Source: Clostridia bacterium DTU025
GTDB lineage: Bacteria; Bacillota; DTU025
Reading direction: 5' to 3'
Length of the DNA stretch: 55,495 bases
NCBI GenBank assembly: GCA_001513145.1
Contig: LFSP01000023.1
Coordinates: forward strand, 1 to 55,495
Shown piece by piece: positions 34,184 through 42,847 of this stretch (position 1 is its first letter; the number at the start of each line of letters is the position of its first letter). The notes beneath the pieces are model-generated. The model did not search any database. It was given only the letters and a program-made list of their open reading frames with translations, and was not told the origin of the DNA. The translations under genes and the position numbers were made by a program.

Positions 34184-34257
34184 TGAAGTCTACTTCACGA
34201 CATGGGGGCAGATATCCTTCTGTGGCCCCCGATATCAAAGCGAGCAAGCCCGCTCGC
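34184..34257 (-). promoter_or_regulatory. Dyad and hairpins in the kor operon leader
   Basis: Three paired elements lie between the kor promoter and korD: TGAAGT-CT-ACTTCA (34184-34197), GGGGGC/GCCCCC (34204-34209 with 34225-34230), and GCGAGC/GCTCGC (34240-34245 with 34252-34257), the last followed on the minus strand by TTTG. They may form a protein operator and an attenuator-like pair. No known riboswitch consensus was recognised. Confidence 0.35.
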
Positions 34258-34298
34258 CTGATGTCCCAGAGGCTGTGACATGTTTCACTGCCACCACC

Positions 34299-34327
34299 AT
34301 CATACTTGACCAAAATCTGCTATGCAA
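34299..34327 (-). promoter_or_regulatory. Candidate promoter of the kor operon
   Basis: On the minus strand TTGCAT (34327-34322), a 17-base spacer, then TATGAT (34304-34299). The transcript would start near 34292, giving a leader of about 145 bases before korD. Confidence 0.45.
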
Positions 34328-34386
34328 CATTGCATCCAACGGTGCCACCGGCTCCAAGGGATCCCTGCGCGGCCCCTGCGGCTTCC

Positions 34387-36390
34387 TCACTGGTCAGGCT
34401 CGAGTTCGCACTGGCAGTCGTACAGCGCCGCCTGCATGCCGATGTCGCTGATATAGCTGCCGGTGAGGTAGTTCACCCCTCCGCCGCGATGGACGGGGCG
34501 ACCGTTGGTGCAGGCCACGGTATCGCGGCGCAGCCCCTCATCGTAGACGCATCGGAATCTGGCGCTTCCCCTGCGCGACACCAGGCGCACTGTGGCGCCG
34601 TCGGCGATTCCCCTGCTCGTGGCAACGTCGGGATGCACCCGCAGTGGGGGCAGCCCTGTGTCGTCCCAGTAGTCGTTCACCTCGTCGAACTGCGAGTGAA
34701 GCCTGTGCCTGGGCTGGGCGGATATCAGTGTGAGCGGGTAGTCGCCGCACACCACTTCCGCCGGGCGGATGTAGCCCGGCAGCGGGTCGGCGCCCCACGA
34801 CTGGGCCGAGCTTGACCAAAGCTCGATCTTGCCAGTGGGCGTGGGAAAGGCTCCGTCGGCCCACGGAACCATCGGGGCCTTTGGGTCCCTCATCCAGCCA
34901 CGCTCTGCCAGGGCGCCCAGCATTACGCCGTGCTTGGCCATGGGCTTGAGGGCGTACTCGATCCACTGCCGTGGGGTTCGGGAGAACTCTTCGCCAAACC
35001 CCAGCCGCTGGGCCAGAGCCGACCAGATCTCTAGATCGCTTCGGGCGAGCCCCGGCGGCTCCACTGCTGCCGGGGAGTAGCTGACGAAATTGTGCCAATA
35101 CGACATCAACACGTCGTCTTCCTCGAGCGGGCCTGCGCAGGGCAGAAAGACGTGGGCAGCGCGGGCCGTGTCGGTCATGAACATGTCTGCCACAACCACC
35201 AGCTTCATGCGGGACAAAGCCTTCTGAAGCGATGCGGTGTTGGGCGACTGGCACATGGGGTTAGACCGCGTGATGAAACAGACCTCGATGGGCGGCTCAT
35301 CCGCCTCAAGCAGGGCTTTGCCCAGCGCGCCCCTGGGCAGGCGCCTGTGCGCGGAGGCGCGTTCTCTGGCCTCCAGCGGTTTGTTCCGCCTGGTGTTCCG
35401 GTGTGCGTAGCCGGTTCCGCCCCCGCTCACCCCCACGTTCCCCGTGATGACGGTGAGCGCGTCTATGGCCCTGACGGCCCCTCCGCCGCCTGCGTGGCGC
35501 TGAAGGCCGAAGCCCACCCAGATGCTGGCCGGGCGGGTGCGCGCGTACTCCATGGCGAGACCGCGGATCACGTCGGCCGGCACGTCGCACTCTGAGGCCG
35601 CCCGCTCACAGGTCCACGTGAGCGCCCTCTGGCTGAACTCCTCGTACCCGTGAACGTGCGCCGCGATGTAATCCTCGTCTGCCAGCCCTTCCCGGATGAT
35701 GGCTCCGGCCATCGCCAGCGCCAGGGCACCGTCGCTGCCTGGTCTGGGCTGTATCACCTGGTGGGCCACGGCGGCGGACTCCGTGCGTACCGGGTCGATC
35801 AACGCCACGCGGGCGCCTCGAGCCTTGGCCTCCTTCAGCAGGGGGAGCATGTGGATGCTGGTTACTGCGGGGTTCTTGCCCCACAGGATGATGAACCGCG
35901 AGTTCGGGATGTCGAGGGGGTCGGGGGAGGTGTACCTGCCGTAGTGGGCTGTCAGGGCGGCGATGCCTGCGGATGAGCACAGGCTGCCGGCAGGCAGCGT
36001 GGCACCGCCGTACATGTTCCAGAACCTCTCGTCCAACGACTTCAGCATTCCCATGGAGCCGGCATCAGAGTTGTAGTACACGCCGAGGCTGCCAAGCCTC
36101 TCCCTGGTGTCGGCGAGCTGCGCCGCCACCAGGTCCAGCGCCTCGTCCCACGTACACTGGCGCCACTGCCCCGCCTCATCCCGCACCAACGGCGTGGTGA
36201 CCCTCTGAGGCGAGGAGGCCCTCTCAGCCAGACGCTGCCCTTTGGAGCAAAGAAACCCGCGGGTAATGGGATGGTCCGGGTCGCCCTCGAGCTTGACAAT
36301 GCGTCCGCTCTCCACCGTGGCGATCATGGCACAGGTATCGAAGCAGTCCAGAGGACACGCCACCCTCACGCGCCGGGCGCCGGGGCCCAT
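34387..36390 (-). CDS. Molybdopterin (bis-MGD) oxidoreductase, catalytic subunit
   Basis: A 667-residue DMSO-reductase-superfamily protein. An N-terminal 4Fe-4S motif (ACPLDCFDTCAM, then FLCSKG) is followed by the Mo/W-bisMGD domains: ILWGKNPAVTSIHMLPLL, SNPMCQSPNTASLQKAL, VVVADMFMTDTARAAHVFLPC and a C-terminal dinucleotide-binding region starting YPLTLISAQPRHRLHSQF. A Cys in AGSLCSSAG is a possible metal ligand. No partner Fe-S or membrane subunit, Tat signal or maturation gene lies nearby, so it is probably a soluble cytosolic enzyme of unknown substrate. The ATG at 36390 has GGAGGAGG about 9 bases upstream and overlaps the end of the phosphatase gene. Confidence 0.88.
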   Translation of the reverse strand: MGPGARRVRVACPLDCFDTCAMIATVESGRIVKLEGDPDHPITRGFLCSKGQRLAERASSPQRVTTPLVRDEAGQWRQCTWDEALDLVAAQLADTRERLGSLGVYYNSDAGSMGMLKSLDERFWNMYGGATLPAGSLCSSAGIAALTAHYGRYTSPDPLDIPNSRFIILWGKNPAVTSIHMLPLLKEAKARGARVALIDPVRTESAAVAHQVIQPRPGSDGALALAMAGAIIREGLADEDYIAAHVHGYEEFSQRALTWTCERAASECDVPADVIRGLAMEYARTRPASIWVGFGLQRHAGGGGAVRAIDALTVITGNVGVSGGGTGYAHRNTRRNKPLEARERASAHRRLPRGALGKALLEADEPPIEVCFITRSNPMCQSPNTASLQKALSRMKLVVVADMFMTDTARAAHVFLPCAGPLEEDDVLMSYWHNFVSYSPAAVEPPGLARSDLEIWSALAQRLGFGEEFSRTPRQWIEYALKPMAKHGVMLGALAERGWMRDPKAPMVPWADGAFPTPTGKIELWSSSAQSWGADPLPGYIRPAEVVCGDYPLTLISAQPRHRLHSQFDEVNDYWDDTGLPPLRVHPDVATSRGIADGATVRLVSRRGSARFRCVYDEGLRRDTVACTNGRPVHRGGGVNYLTGSYISDIGMQAALYDCQCELEPDQ

Positions 36391-37034
36391 TCCGCCATCG
36401 CCTCCTCCAGGAAGTGCGTATCGTTGATGAAATCCACCACCGCCACGCCGCCATCGATGCTGAGTGAGCTCACGGACGCGTTGCCCAGCGCGATCCGCCG
36501 GCACCGCCCCACTTCAACGCGGAGCGCCCGGCACAGCATGCATTTGAGCACCACGGCGTGGGCGACCACAAGCACCGTGGCGCCATCCGCAAGGCCCGCC
36601 TCGGCTTCGTCAAGAAAACTGGAGGCGCGCCTGTACACGTCCGCGAGACTCTCTCCTCCAGGGTAGCGCGTGTACACCGCATCGGCCTGCAGAGCGGCGA
36701 AGAAATCCGGAGCGGTTTCCCTGGCCTCGGGCCACGTCAGCCCCGCGAAACCCCCGACGTCGATCTCCACCAGCCGATCGTCGGTGACCACCTCCATGCC
36801 GAAGGCGTCCGCCACAGCCCGGGCCGTGTCCATCGCCCTGCGCTGCGGGCTCGACACTATCCGGCGCAGCATGCCGCCGGCCATCAGCCGGCGGCTGTTC
36901 TGATGAAGGTATTCGGCCAGACGAAGCGCCTGCCGGCGCCCGACGTCGGAAAGGGGCACGTCGAGCCTTCCCTGCAGCCTCTTTTCAACATTGAAGACAG
37001 TCTCGCCGTGTCTGGCCAAGAGCAGCTTTCCCAC
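36366..37034 (-). CDS. Histidine phosphatase (phosphoglycerate-mutase-like)
   Basis: A 222-residue member of the histidine phosphatase superfamily. LLARHGETVFNVEKRLQGRLDVPLS has the catalytic RHGET, and the second histidine is in VLVVAHAVVLKCML. Members include cofactor-dependent phosphoglycerate mutases, CobC and broad phosphatases; the short length favours the GpmB/PhoE-like phosphatase group. GTG start at 37034. It lies 17 bp behind the M16 peptidase gene and overlaps the oxidoreductase gene by 25 bp. Confidence 0.85.
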   Translation of the reverse strand: MGKLLLARHGETVFNVEKRLQGRLDVPLSDVGRRQALRLAEYLHQNSRRLMAGGMLRRIVSSPQRRAMDTARAVADAFGMEVVTDDRLVEIDVGGFAGLTWPEARETAPDFFAALQADAVYTRYPGGESLADVYRRASSFLDEAEAGLADGATVLVVAHAVVLKCMLCRALRVEVGRCRRIALGNASVSSLSIDGGVAVVDFINDTHFLEEAMAEWAPAPGA

Positions 37035-37051
37035 GCCTTCCGTTCAACCCC

Positions 37052-38338
37052 TCACGCTGGAAGCACCATCGAAACAGACTTGTTTTCCTCTATGAGAAGG
37101 TTCTCCGCCATGGCCATCACTTCCTCCCTGGTGACAGCTGCGGCCATCTCCAGCCTGCGGAAGAGGTTCATCCCTAGAAAATGGTAGTCAAGGTACTGAT
37201 AGGCTATGGCCTCCAACGAGTTGAACTCCTTCAGCCAGGTGCCCATCAGGAACCTCCTGGTGCGCTCCAGCGCCTCTGCATCCGGCCCCTTCGTGCGGAA
37301 CCGCTCGAACCCCCAGGTGAGCCCGTCCACGAAGGCCTGAGGGTCAGGCGTCCGCCCGTCGAACATGACGAAGGCGTAGTCCCGATCGAAGGAGTAATCC
37401 CAGCTGAACGAGTTGTCGATGATCCCCTCCGCATACAGCTGCGAGAACAACTGGGAGCTGCGGCCCACCAGCATCGAGAGGAGAACTTCCGCGGTGACCA
37501 CCTTGCGGGCCAGCCTCTCACCGTCGTAGCCCACGTCGGGATCCTTGTATCCCATGCAGACCAGCGGCCTTGACACCATCATCTTCCTGGAATGCTGCCT
37601 TCTGGCCACCGTCACCGGCTCGTCGGGCCTGACGCGCTCAACAACGGGGGCGTGGCCATGCCGGAAGCGCTCCATCTCTTGCTCCACCAGGTCCACCACC
37701 TGCTGCATCGAGATGTCTCCGATGGCGAACAGCGTCATGTTGGACGGGTGATAAAAGGTATTGTAGCACTTGCGCAGCGTCTCAACGTCGATGGACCTCA
37801 CCGATTCCACGGTGCCGGCCACGTCTTCCCTCGCAGGGTGGAAGTGGAATAGCGACCTTATCAGCTCCGACACCACCTGCCACCCCGGCTGGTCCTGGTT
37901 CATCCTGATCTCCTGCTCGATGATGCCCTTCTCCCTCTCCACTCCCTCATAGGTGAAGCGTGGAGAGAACACGAAGTCCACCAGCGTCTTGAGGGACGTC
38001 TCGAAGCCGTCGGTGCACGAGAACAGGTACGCGGTGGTGGTGTAGTTGGTAAACGCGTTGGAGTAAGCCCCCTGCCGAGCGAACACGTCGTCGATGGATC
38101 CGTCTTCCGCCTCAAATAGCTTGTGCTCCAGGAAATGTGCGATGCCTGCCGGCGTCATTGCCTCCTCTCCGTTCACCCTGAACCTGGTGTCGTTCGAACC
38201 GTACCTGGTGGCCAGCAGCGCGTACTTCTTGGCGAACCCCGGCTTCGGATACACGCAGACTTCCAGGCCGCATCCGAGCCTGTGGCACGCCACCACCTCC
38301 TCCAGAAGCTCCGACCTGGTCAACGTCTCAACCCTCAC
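37052..38338 (-). CDS. M16-family zinc peptidase (YmfH-like)
   Basis: A 428-residue insulinase-type protein with an intact inverted zinc motif, HFLEHKLFE (HxxEH), near residue 70 and a downstream acidic ligand region EREKGIIEQEIRM. The C-terminal M16 domain follows (NMTLFAIGDISMQQVVDLVEQEM). It corresponds to the active member of the YmfF/YmfH pair of Firmicutes. The GTG at 38338 with AAGGAGGGG upstream is the best start and overlaps the previous gene by 11 bp. Confidence 0.88.
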   Translation of the reverse strand: MRVETLTRSELLEEVVACHRLGCGLEVCVYPKPGFAKKYALLATRYGSNDTRFRVNGEEAMTPAGIAHFLEHKLFEAEDGSIDDVFARQGAYSNAFTNYTTTAYLFSCTDGFETSLKTLVDFVFSPRFTYEGVEREKGIIEQEIRMNQDQPGWQVVSELIRSLFHFHPAREDVAGTVESVRSIDVETLRKCYNTFYHPSNMTLFAIGDISMQQVVDLVEQEMERFRHGHAPVVERVRPDEPVTVARRQHSRKMMVSRPLVCMGYKDPDVGYDGERLARKVVTAEVLLSMLVGRSSQLFSQLYAEGIIDNSFSWDYSFDRDYAFVMFDGRTPDPQAFVDGLTWGFERFRTKGPDAEALERTRRFLMGTWLKEFNSLEAIAYQYLDYHFLGMNLFRRLEMAAAVTREEVMAMAENLLIEENKSVSMVLPA

Positions 38339-39638
38339 TTGCCGGCCCCTCCTTGTGCGTAAGGAAATACACGGTGTCAAGCCGCGCCCTGCTGGCAGCG
38401 TGCACGATACCGTCCAGTGTCACCTTCGCCACCGCGTTCTTCAGATCTTCCACGCCCAGGTCCACCTCGTTCACCTTGGCCTCCAAGGCGAAATCCACCA
38501 GGCTGCCAGGGTGGTCCGACATGAGAGCGAAGTCCCGCGCCATGCCGCGAAGGGTGTTGTCAAGCTCCTCGGCGCTGACCTGGCCCGCTTTCACCGCTCT
38601 CAGCTGACCCTCCACGAGTTCGACGCACTTTTCCCTTGCCCCGAAGTCCACGCCTGCCGATACCAACATCAGTCCTCTGGTCGGGTCCAACGCGGACCAG
38701 ACAGAGTAGGCCAGCGCCTCCCGCTCGCGTACCACCTGAAACAGCTTGGAATGGGAATACCTGCCGAACACCCCGTCCGTCACCACCATGGCCGGCCAGT
38801 CAGCATCACCCAGCCTAAGGCCTGTGCGATAGCCCATCACCAGATGGCCCTGGCTGACGTCCATGGTTTCTACAACGGTGTTCACTTTTTCCCCATCCCT
38901 GGCCTGGCTGGTCCCTGCGGCGCCGGCCGCCGGCGGCAGCTTCGCGACGGCGCGGTTCAGGGAGAAGACCTCGCCGACGTCGTTTACGACACTCTCCTCA
39001 TCGCAGTTGCCCACGACGAAGATGTCGATGGGCGCGGCACCGAAAAGCTCCTGATGCCAGGAGCTGAGCTCGGCCGGGGATATGCCTTCTATGTCCTCCA
39101 CTCTCCCGTACTTGAACAACGCCGCGTCGTCGCCGGGGAACATCACCTCCATGCACCGCCGCATGGCCCACGCCTGCTTGTCGTCGATGAGGCTCTCTAT
39201 CAGCCGCCTAAGGTTCTCCTTCTCCTGGGCCACGTAGTCATGGCGCAGAGCGCCGTCGGCGCCTCTCGCCGGACGCAACATGACGTCGCGTAGCAGCTCC
39301 ACCGCGGCCCGAAACAGCTGGGAGCCGGCGCCCACATACCGCGCCTCAGCCACTTCCACGTGGAATGCCAGAAGGTGCCTGGTGCCCTTCTTCGACACCC
39401 CCACATCCAGAGTGGCACCATAGAGCTCCTCCAGCCGGCGCTCAAGGTCCATCGTCTCGGGAATCCGCTCAGTGCCCCGCCGGAGCACCCGCGGCAGCAG
39501 GGCGTTCTTGGTCACCGTCTCGCTGCTGATGTGCGCATGAACCACCGCCGTGGCCCCGACGGTCTTGAACTTGCGGTCTACCAGTATATGAAGGTCGATG
39601 CCATCTGAAAGGTGCATGGTGCGAAACCCGCTTGGCAA
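38328..39638 (-). CDS. M16-family non-catalytic partner (YmfF-like)
   Basis: A 436-residue M16-like protein in which the HxxEH zinc motif is not present, while the fold-typical pieces remain (MDLERRLEELYGATLDVGVSKKG, DIFVVGNCDEESVV, FGRYSHSKLFQVVREREALAYSVWS). Inactive M16 partners commonly form a clamp with an active one, here the next gene. I place the start at the TTG at 39638, six bases after GGGGGG; the open frame continues to 40283 only across the promoter region and an antisense stretch. First gene of a four-gene unit. Confidence 0.82.
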   Translation of the reverse strand: MPSGFRTMHLSDGIDLHILVDRKFKTVGATAVVHAHISSETVTKNALLPRVLRRGTERIPETMDLERRLEELYGATLDVGVSKKGTRHLLAFHVEVAEARYVGAGSQLFRAAVELLRDVMLRPARGADGALRHDYVAQEKENLRRLIESLIDDKQAWAMRRCMEVMFPGDDAALFKYGRVEDIEGISPAELSSWHQELFGAAPIDIFVVGNCDEESVVNDVGEVFSLNRAVAKLPPAAGAAGTSQARDGEKVNTVVETMDVSQGHLVMGYRTGLRLGDADWPAMVVTDGVFGRYSHSKLFQVVREREALAYSVWSALDPTRGLMLVSAGVDFGAREKCVELVEGQLRAVKAGQVSAEELDNTLRGMARDFALMSDHPGSLVDFALEAKVNEVDLGVEDLKNAVAKVTLDGIVHAASRARLDTVYFLTHKEGPASEG

Positions 39639-39786
39639 GACTAACCCCCCATTGTCCGCTCCGTGCAGTTGTTGATATGTCTGGAACTGAGTCGCCACAT
39701 ACGTAGTATGGCCGATAAGCCTCGACGGTTCAATGCCCGGCGCCTCCGCCGCGCAGAAAGAGGTATCGCAGGATGCCGGGCTGTTG

Positions 39787-39792
39787 TATAAT
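39787..39792 (+). promoter_or_regulatory. -10 element upstream of ddh
   Basis: A perfect TATAAT lies about 20 bases before the ddh ATG, with GGGAGGT AATAAA ATG following. No good -35 is seen. In the same divergent gap a 13-base palindrome CATAC-GTA-GTATG (39698-39710) could be an operator for either direction. Confidence 0.4.
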
Positions 39793-39812
39793 TCTGCTCG
39801 GGAGGTAATAAA

Positions 39813-40721
39813 ATGCAGAAAGTCAGAGTAGCAGTTGTTGGTTGGGGCAATGTTGGTCGAGGGGCGGCGGAAGCCGTGATGCTTTCCCCCGACTTCGAGC
39901 TGTGCGCCGTTGTCCGGCGAAACGCGCAGCCGGGCCAGGTGGTGCACGTCAACGGGGCTGACATTCCCGCAGTAAGGAGCATCGCGGACGCAGACGGAGC
40001 AGTGGCAGCGCTGGTGTGCCTTCCCACACGGTTGACTACGGCGGCAGAGGTGGAGATGCTGAAAGCGGGCATCAGCACCGTCGACAGCTTCGACATCCAC
40101 GGGGACGCCCTGTTGGAGCACAGGAGGATGCTGGGCGATGCGGCCCGCCGGGGCGGCGCCGTGGCGGTGGTGGCCGCCGGATGGGATCCCGGCGTAGACT
40201 CCATCATCAGGTGCCTCATGGAGGCGATGGCGCCGAAGGGCGTAACGTACACCGATTTCGGGCCTGGAATGAGCATGGGCCACTCCGTGGCCGCAAGATC
40301 GGTGCCGGGCGTGGCCGACGCACGGTCATTCACGCTGCCCGTGGGCTTCGGGGTTCACAGGCGCCAGGTATACGTCCAGCTTGACGGGACGCGGCCTTTC
40401 GAAGAAGTGGAGGCCGACATTAAGGCGGATCCGTACTTCGCCCACGACGACACCAGGGTGATGCAGGTGGAATCGGCTGCGGACTACCATGATACCGGCC
40501 ACGGGGTCAGCCTGAAACGCTACGGCGCCGCAGGCACCACCGGAAACCAGCAGATGGAGTGGAGGATACGGGTGATCAACCCCGCCGCCACCGGGCAGTG
40601 CATGCTGTCGGCGCTCAGAGCTGGCCTTAAGATGGCGCCTGGAGCCTACACCATGGCGGAGCTTCCAGTCATCAGCATGCTTCCGGGCGGCCTAGAGGAG
40701 ATCGTGAAGGGGATCGTGTGA
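39813..40721 (+). CDS. ddh: Meso-diaminopimelate D-dehydrogenase
   Basis: A 302-residue NADPH-dependent enzyme that aminates tetrahydrodipicolinate directly to meso-diaminopimelate, a one-step route to lysine and peptidoglycan crosslinking precursor. Features are a Rossmann start VRVAVVGWGNVGRGAAEAV, DSFDIHGDALLEHRRML, VVAAGWDPGVDSIIRCL, DFGPGMSMGHSVAARSVPGV and the substrate-site loop HDTGHGVSLKRYGAAG. The length is normal. The ATG at 39813 has GGGAGGT 6 bases upstream. A single gene with its own promoter, convergent with the diguanylate cyclase gene. Confidence 0.95.
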   Translation: MQKVRVAVVGWGNVGRGAAEAVMLSPDFELCAVVRRNAQPGQVVHVNGADIPAVRSIADADGAVAALVCLPTRLTTAAEVEMLKAGISTVDSFDIHGDALLEHRRMLGDAARRGGAVAVVAAGWDPGVDSIIRCLMEAMAPKGVTYTDFGPGMSMGHSVAARSVPGVADARSFTLPVGFGVHRRQVYVQLDGTRPFEEVEADIKADPYFAHDDTRVMQVESAADYHDTGHGVSLKRYGAAGTTGNQQMEWRIRVINPAATGQCMLSALRAGLKMAPGAYTMAELPVISMLPGGLEEIVKGIV

Positions 40722-40747
40722 TAGGGCCATGCTGCCTCACTTCGGCG

Positions 40748-42847
40748 CTACCAGGCCTTGCTGACGCGGTTCTTGCCGGCCCTCTTAGACCTGTACATAG
40801 CCTGGTCCACCGCTTTCAGCATGCTGTCCACATCGGTGCCTGACTCAGGGAAGGAGGCCACTCCGATGGACACCGTGGCCGCTACCTCGTGCCCGTCGAT
40901 GCAGAACCGGCTCTCCTCAACTGCGGTCCTGAGCCGCTCGGCCAGCACCATGGCGGCTTCCCCGCTGGTGTTCGGCAGGATGATCATGAACTCGTCTCCG
41001 GCGTACCTGGCGACGTAGTCCGTCCTGCGGGTCACGGAGGTCATCACCTGGGTCAGGCACTGCATGTGCTTGTCGCCGGCGGCATGGCCGTAGGTGTCGT
41101 TGATGGTCTTCATGCTGTCGGAGTCCACCATTATGAGGGAGAGCGGCGTCGAGTATCTGCGGGCGCGCTCGATCTCCCTGGTGAGCACGTCCATGAAGTA
41201 CCTGTAGTTGCCCAAGCCGGTGAGGGCGTCGGTGATGGACTGCTCCCGAACGGACTCGTAGAGCCTGGCGTTCTCCAGGGCTATGGCGGCGCTGCTGGCA
41301 ACCGTCATCAACAGCTCAAGCTCCTCCTCGTCGTACGCGTACAGGGTATAGCTCTGGGCGGAGATGGCTCCCACCACACGGTTCCCCACGCGCATGGGCA
41401 CTATCATGATGGATCTCGTGGTCTCCGAGTCATCGGCGCCGGCAAGGGTGCCGAAGCCCTCTGAGTCCTCGGGCTTCTCCACGTTCGCCAGAAGCGGTCG
41501 GCCGGATCTCATGACCTTCGCCGTGGGTGTGTCGCCCAGCTTCACATGGACCGACGGGCTCCTGACGCCCCTGTCCATCAGGAAGCAGATCTCAGCCTCG
41601 CCCTCGACATCGCTGGGCACCGCCACGAAGAAGGCATCCAGCGGCAGCACCTGACATACCGAGCGGTATATCTGCTCGAAAAGCTCGTACGGCTCCAGCA
41701 CTGAAGTGAGGCTCATCGAGATCTGGTTGAGGCTGGACAGGTAGTCGGCGTTGCGCCTGGCCTCCTCGAGCAGGTTAGCGTTGACCACCACCACCGACAG
41801 CTGCTTCGCAAGGGACTCGATGAACTCCACTTCTTCCTGGTGGAAAGACCGATGCTTGCCTCTGTCCCCAAAGCCGATAGTGCCTACCAGCTCCGTTCCG
41901 GCAAATAGAGGCGCGGCGATTACGTTCGTCAGCTGCTCGTCCTTCATCTCCGGCATCGGATGCTGGTAATCCTGGTAATCAGATATGCGAACGGTCTGCC
42001 CCAACTCCAGACACAGCCCCATCGCGCCCTCGCGTTCGCCCACCACACGTCCTACCATGGCGGGGCTGGCGTTTCGCACCGCGCGGATCACGAACTTTCC
42101 CCTTCGGTCGCGCAGCGCAACCATGCCGATGTCAGCCTCAAGCACCTGGAGCCCGTTGTCAAGGATCAGCTCCAGGGTCTCCGACAGACCTAGGCCGGCA
42201 TCCACGCCCCTGGAGATCCTGAGCATCGCCTCGTCCCATCGCTCCCGCATCCGCAGCTTTGCCCGGGCCGCAGAGGCGGCGGCGTCGGACTCCAGAAGCC
42301 GTCTGGATAACGCGCAGGTAACGAGGCCCGCGACAAGCAGCACCCCTGCCCTGAACGCGGTGAGCCACACGGTGCTGCCTCCGTCAGGCGCATGCCATGG
42401 TGCCGACGCGATGGTGTACGCCCCCGCCGCCATCAACGTGGCCCAACACCTCCTGGCGCCGTCTGCCGAGATGGGCTGCGCCACCAGCGACACGAAGTAG
42501 AGCACGTACGCCTCGCTGGCGGCTCCGCCTGTGACGCGCACCGCCACGCTGATGAGCGCAGTGGTCATCAGGTCAGCGAGGATCCCCGCCAGCCTGCTGC
42601 AGGAAGACTTGTAGGCCAGGGTCGCAGCGACGGCTCCAGGCAGCAGTATCGCTGGGATCAGCTCCACCGCCGACACGCGGCCGTCCGAGATCGCCCACAG
42701 CGCGCCGGAACCGCATGCGGCGGCAGCCAGGAGCCCCGCCTGGAACAGCAGCAGTCTGGGAGAGCTACCGAACCGCCTCACGGAACTGCACGAAGCCACC
42801 GCCCCCACCACCTCGCTAACTCGATCGCGTATCACCCTGCGCTTCAC
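40748..42847 (-). CDS. Membrane diguanylate cyclase with two GAF domains
   Basis: A 699-residue signalling protein that should make cyclic di-GMP from two GTP. The N-terminal 200 residues contain several hydrophobic segments, followed by two GAF-type sensor domains (about 225-375 and 390-535) and a C-terminal GGDEF domain. The active-site motif is AGDEF (616-620), a common active variant, and RRTD at 607-610 matches the RxxD inhibitory I-site at the right distance. GTG start at 42847, overlapping the end of the antiporter gene by 32 bases. Last gene of the PII-like/antiporter/cyclase operon, convergent with ddh. Confidence 0.88.
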   Translation of the reverse strand: MKRRVIRDRVSEVVGAVASCSSVRRFGSSPRLLLFQAGLLAAAACGSGALWAISDGRVSAVELIPAILLPGAVAATLAYKSSCSRLAGILADLMTTALISVAVRVTGGAASEAYVLYFVSLVAQPISADGARRCWATLMAAGAYTIASAPWHAPDGGSTVWLTAFRAGVLLVAGLVTCALSRRLLESDAAASAARAKLRMRERWDEAMLRISRGVDAGLGLSETLELILDNGLQVLEADIGMVALRDRRGKFVIRAVRNASPAMVGRVVGEREGAMGLCLELGQTVRISDYQDYQHPMPEMKDEQLTNVIAAPLFAGTELVGTIGFGDRGKHRSFHQEEVEFIESLAKQLSVVVVNANLLEEARRNADYLSSLNQISMSLTSVLEPYELFEQIYRSVCQVLPLDAFFVAVPSDVEGEAEICFLMDRGVRSPSVHVKLGDTPTAKVMRSGRPLLANVEKPEDSEGFGTLAGADDSETTRSIMIVPMRVGNRVVGAISAQSYTLYAYDEEELELLMTVASSAAIALENARLYESVREQSITDALTGLGNYRYFMDVLTREIERARRYSTPLSLIMVDSDSMKTINDTYGHAAGDKHMQCLTQVMTSVTRRTDYVARYAGDEFMIILPNTSGEAAMVLAERLRTAVEESRFCIDGHEVAATVSIGVASFPESGTDVDSMLKAVDQAMYRSKRAGKNRVSKAW

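Noticed and set aside
40995-41010. AGDEF instead of GGDEF as a sign of an inactive cyclase
   Set aside because: AGDEF is a known active variant, and the RxxD inhibitory site is also kept, so inactivity should not be assumed.
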